From assembly GCA_017429525.1 (NCBI GenBank), contig JAFROT010000015.1, positions 62,001 through 126,000 of the forward strand: a stretch of 64,000 nt of DNA. The letters are read 5' to 3'. A program made the translations under genes and the position numbers. Positions 61,439 through 64,000 of the stretch are shown here, piece by piece (the first letter of the stretch is position 1; the number at the start of each line of letters is the position of its first letter). The notes beneath the pieces were generated by a model, which was given only the letters and a program-made list of their open reading frames with translations, ran no database searches and was not told the DNA's origin. Source of the DNA: Bacteroidaceae bacterium (GTDB lineage: Bacteria > Bacteroidota > Bacteroidia > Bacteroidales > Bacteroidaceae).

Positions 61439-61446
61439 TGGCGGTT

Positions 61447-61725
61447 ATGAACACGAAAAGCTTCTTTCGACGCGCCTTCGACCTCTATTACGATGGCTTC
61501 CGCTCGATGACACTCGGGCGGACGCTCTGGCTCATCATCGGCATTAAACTCTTCATTATGTTTGCCATCCTGAAGGTGTTCTTCTTCCCGAACTTCCTCA
61601 AGCAGAATGCAGGCCATGGGCATGAGGCCGACTATGTGGCTACCGAACTGACTAAGCGTAAGGCCGCAAGCGTCACTCAGGAACCTCCGCCTCAGGACCT
61701 TGCCACTCCTCAGGAGGCGCAATAG
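61447..61725 (+). CDS. DUF4492 domain protein
   Basis: 92 residues from the ATG at 61447. One membrane helix (WLIIGIKLFIMFAILKVFFF) after a basic N-terminus (FFRRAFDLYYDGFRSMTLGR). DUF4492 proteins are regularly found just before cydA in this phylum and may be a small accessory subunit of cytochrome bd (inference from position). Confidence 0.85.
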   Translation: MNTKSFFRRAFDLYYDGFRSMTLGRTLWLIIGIKLFIMFAILKVFFFPNFLKQNAGHGHEADYVATELTKRKAASVTQEPPPQDLATPQEAQ

Positions 61726-61759
61726 GACCGATGCTAACTTTAACTAACTTAACACCATA

Positions 61760-63400
61760 ATGATGACTACAACTTTAATCTCATTGCTGCAATCCGCACT
61801 CCCCCTCGGGGGCGAGCAGGCTCAGGGCCTTTTCTCTGCTGTCGATTGGGCGCGAGCGCAGTTTGCCCTGACGGCCATCTACCACTGGCTCTTCGTCCCA
61901 CTCACGTTGGGGCTGGGCGTCATCATGGCTATCATCGAGACCAAGTATTACCGCACGGGCGATCCTTTCTGGCGCCGTACGGCGCAGTTCTGGCAGCGCC
62001 TCTTCGGCATCAACTTCGCCATGGGCGTGGCTACAGGCATTATCCTCGAGTTTGAGTTTGGTACCAATTGGTCCAACTATTCGTGGCTCGTGGGCGACAT
62101 CTTCGGTGCTCCGTTGGCCATCGAGGGTATTGTCGCCTTCTTCCTCGAGTCCACCTTCGTCGCCGTGATGTATTTCGGTTGGGAGAAGGTCTCACGAGGT
62201 TTCCATCTCGCTTCAACTTGGCTCACTACGCTCGGCGCCACCATCTCGGCGTGGTGGATACTCGTAGCGAACTCGTGGATGCAATATCCCGTCGGTTGCG
62301 AGTTCAATCCCGATACGATGCGTAACGAGATGACCTCGTTCCTTGATGTCGCCCTCTCGCCTTTCGCTGTCGACAAGTTCCTGCACACGGTCATCTCGGC
62401 TTGGGTGATCGGCGCAGTCTTCGTCGTGGCCGTTTCTTCGTGGTACCTGCTCAAGCGTCGCGAAGCCGAGCACCAGATGGCTGTCAAGAGTTTGCGCATA
62501 GCTGCGATTTTCGGCTTGATCGCATCCGTGGGAGCATCCATTACGGGCGACGAGAGCGCCTACAAGGTAGCCGAAGTGCAACCGATGAAGCTTGCTGCCA
62601 TGGAAGCCCTCTACAACGGAGGCACCGACCAGAGTCTCACCGCAGTAGCCTGGGTCAATCCTTTCCGGCAACCTGACTACGCTAAGGAGCAGGAGGCACC
62701 GCTGCGCCTTGCCATTCCCAACGGACTGAGCATCCTGGCTACACGATCGCTCCATGGGTTCGTGCCTGGCGTGAACGACATACTTAAAGGATACACGCGC
62801 GAGGATGGCACCATCGAACCTTCTGCTCAGGAGAAGATGCGACGGGGCAGGCTTGCCATTCAAGCCCTTGCCGATTTCCGCAAGGCGCGTGCCGATGGCG
62901 ACGAGGCGACAGCCGATGCGCAAAAGACGATCCTTGCTGACAACTTCAAGTACTTCGGCTACGGCTACATCCGCGATGAGGCAGAACTTGTGCCTTACAT
63001 CCCGGTCAACTTCTGGGCGTTCCGCATCATGGTGGGACTGGGCTCGCTCTTTATCCTCTTCTTTGCCCTGCTCATCTTCCTCGACTGGCGCAAGAAATCT
63101 ATCTTTGCGCCCGCTGCTCCTGAAGCGAAGCGCTCTAAGTTCGATACCTCTCTGCTCTGGCTCGCCATCATCTTGCTGCCTTGCGCCTACATTTGCTCGG
63201 AGAGCGGCTGGCTCGTTGCCGAATTCGGCCGTCAGCCGTGGACCATCCAAGACATGCTGCCCGTCACGGCTTCCGTCTCCGATATCGGTTCCACCGCGGT
63301 GGCCACGACCTTCTGGATCTTCCTCATCCTCTTCACGGCCATGCTCGTCGTGGAGATTAACATTATGCTCAAACAAATAAAGAAAGGACCCGCCTTATGA
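61760..63400 (+). CDS. cydA: Cytochrome bd quinol oxidase subunit I
   Basis: 546 residues. Oxidises quinol and reduces O2 with high affinity. Axial haem ligand candidate His42 (AIYHWLFVPL); also FGINFAMGVATGIILEFEFG, and the signature GWLVAEFGRQPW near the C-terminus. About nine membrane helices. The N-terminus is longer than I expect for the family: residues 12-26 (including ALPLGGEQAQ) precede the usual WARAQFALT, and their DNA (about 61796-61820, CCCCCTCGGGGG) looks like a worn copy of the palindromic repeat. Confidence 0.95.
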   Translation: MMTTTLISLLQSALPLGGEQAQGLFSAVDWARAQFALTAIYHWLFVPLTLGLGVIMAIIETKYYRTGDPFWRRTAQFWQRLFGINFAMGVATGIILEFEFGTNWSNYSWLVGDIFGAPLAIEGIVAFFLESTFVAVMYFGWEKVSRGFHLASTWLTTLGATISAWWILVANSWMQYPVGCEFNPDTMRNEMTSFLDVALSPFAVDKFLHTVISAWVIGAVFVVAVSSWYLLKRREAEHQMAVKSLRIAAIFGLIASVGASITGDESAYKVAEVQPMKLAAMEALYNGGTDQSLTAVAWVNPFRQPDYAKEQEAPLRLAIPNGLSILATRSLHGFVPGVNDILKGYTREDGTIEPSAQEKMRRGRLAIQALADFRKARADGDEATADAQKTILADNFKYFGYGYIRDEAELVPYIPVNFWAFRIMVGLGSLFILFFALLIFLDWRKKSIFAPAAPEAKRSKFDTSLLWLAIILLPCAYICSESGWLVAEFGRQPWTIQDMLPVTASVSDIGSTAVATTFWIFLILFTAMLVVEINIMLKQIKKGPAL

Positions 63401-64000
63401 CTCTCCTCTTCCTTCAACAATACTGGTGGCTGTTAGTCAGCCTGCTCGGAGCGCTGCTCGTGTTCATGTTCTTTGTCCAGGGCGGTAATTCCCTCATCTT
63501 CTCGCTTGGCGTTACCGATGACGAGCGCCGCATGCTCATCAACTCGACTGGGCGTAAGTGGGAACTCACGTTCACGACACTCGTCACCTTCGGCGGCGCA
63601 GCCTTCGCTGCCTTCCCCCTCTTCTATTCTACCAGCTTCGGAGGTGCCTACTGGCTGTGGATGCTCATCCTGCTGACGTTTGTCGTGCAAGCGGTCAGCT
63701 ATGAGTTCCAGCACAAGCAGGGTAACCTTCTCGGAGCACGCCCGTTCCAGTTCTGCCTGCAACTCAATGGCATACTCGGCCCTCTGCTCATAGGCGGAGC
63801 CGTGGCCACGTTCTTCGAGGGCAGCAATTTCATCGTTGCGAAAGAGAACCTCACGGGCATGGGCAATCCCGTTATCTCCTCGTGGGCTAATGCCAGCCAT
63901 GGGCTCGACGCCCTGCTCTGCCCGTGGGTGCTCGTGCTCGGTTTCGCTGTTGTCTTCCTGGCTCGCATTCTTGGCATCCTCTATTTTATGAATAATGTCG
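63397..64000 (+). CDS. cydB: Cytochrome bd quinol oxidase subunit II, 3' end beyond window
   Basis: Starts at 63397, overlapping the cydA stop (ATGA), and is open to the window end (201 codons). Membrane segments and family blocks are visible: FVQGGNSLIFSLG, NSTGRKWELTFTTLVTFGGA (in part), AFPLFYSTSFGGAYW. Normal partner of cydA. Confidence 0.95.
   Translation, partial: MTLLFLQQYWWLLVSLLGALLVFMFFVQGGNSLIFSLGVTDDERRMLINSTGRKWELTFTTLVTFGGAAFAAFPLFYSTSFGGAYWLWMLILLTFVVQAVSYEFQHKQGNLLGARPFQFCLQLNGILGPLLIGGAVATFFEGSNFIVAKENLTGMGNPVISSWANASHGLDALLCPWVLVLGFAVVFLARILGILYFMNNV

Overview
The window is a chromosomal segment of a Bacteroidota bacterium, most likely a Bacteroidales member close to Prevotellaceae. 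The evidence is a set of Bacteroidota-type promoters (TTTG, 19-20 nt, TAnnTTTG) before several genes, type IX secretion (T9SS) style C-terminal domains, a DUF4492-cydAB operon, a meso-diaminopimelate dehydrogenase, ATP-type PEP carboxykinase, and the run topA-aroK-speA-argB-sigma factor. Housekeeping genes are GC-rich. No rRNA, tRNA, CRISPR array, transposase or prophage was recognised.

Layout. 1-2348: a T9SS-cargo-like gene cut by the window edge and a membrane-anchored TPR/HTH regulator. 2923-7560: purE, ispG (fused to a DUF559 nuclease domain through palindromic repeats), cysS, nagB. 7639-16297: secreted HExxH protein, M16 protease, CotH-like protein, NlpC/P60 hydrolase. 16298-18764: repeat-rich spacers, a YccF protein and a metallophosphoesterase. 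18860-24643 and on to 27021: S41 protease, then the minus-strand run topA, aroK, speA, argB, ECF sigma. 27106-35411: CPBP protease, ribF, ddh, aldo/keto reductase, polA, mannose-1-phosphate guanylyltransferase. 35668-41603: sufC-sufD, ybeY, TlpA-like lipoprotein, a frameshifted methyltransferase, WbqC-like protein. 42137-49805: an AT-rich island with two T9SS-cargo paralogues, a subtilisin, an S74-like/T9SS protein, a DUF3244 protein and a divergent TPR/HTH regulator. 50002-58593: seven same-strand genes: M16 protease, Rid/chorismatase-like protein, c-type cytochrome, porin, di-haem oxidoreductase, imelysin, porin. 58902-64000: lipoprotein, pckA, DUF4492, cydA, and cydB cut by the right edge.

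The most unusual content is repetitive DNA. (1) A GC-rich palindrome read as [10 protein letters not shown] lies in frame in ispG, cysS and an M16 protease, and it flanks the DUF559 nuclease ORF. (2) A second repeat core has entered argB and the start of ribF. (3) Arrays of 6-7 bp units, often as inverted pairs, fill spacers and sit directly before several start codons. (4) A degenerate 22-bp tandem repeat occurs at three spacers. (5) Two 90-102 bp elements with perfect 14-bp terminal inverted repeats, in opposite orientation, bracket the AT-rich secretion island almost exactly.

How the genes work together. The 42137-49805 island looks like a regulator with its secreted protease and surface-protein regulon, and a smaller version of the same pairing occurs at the left edge. 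The 52451-58593 genes look like an envelope iron or haem handling system (porins, imelysin, c-type haem redox proteins). The right end is a respiratory module, cytochrome bd oxidase.
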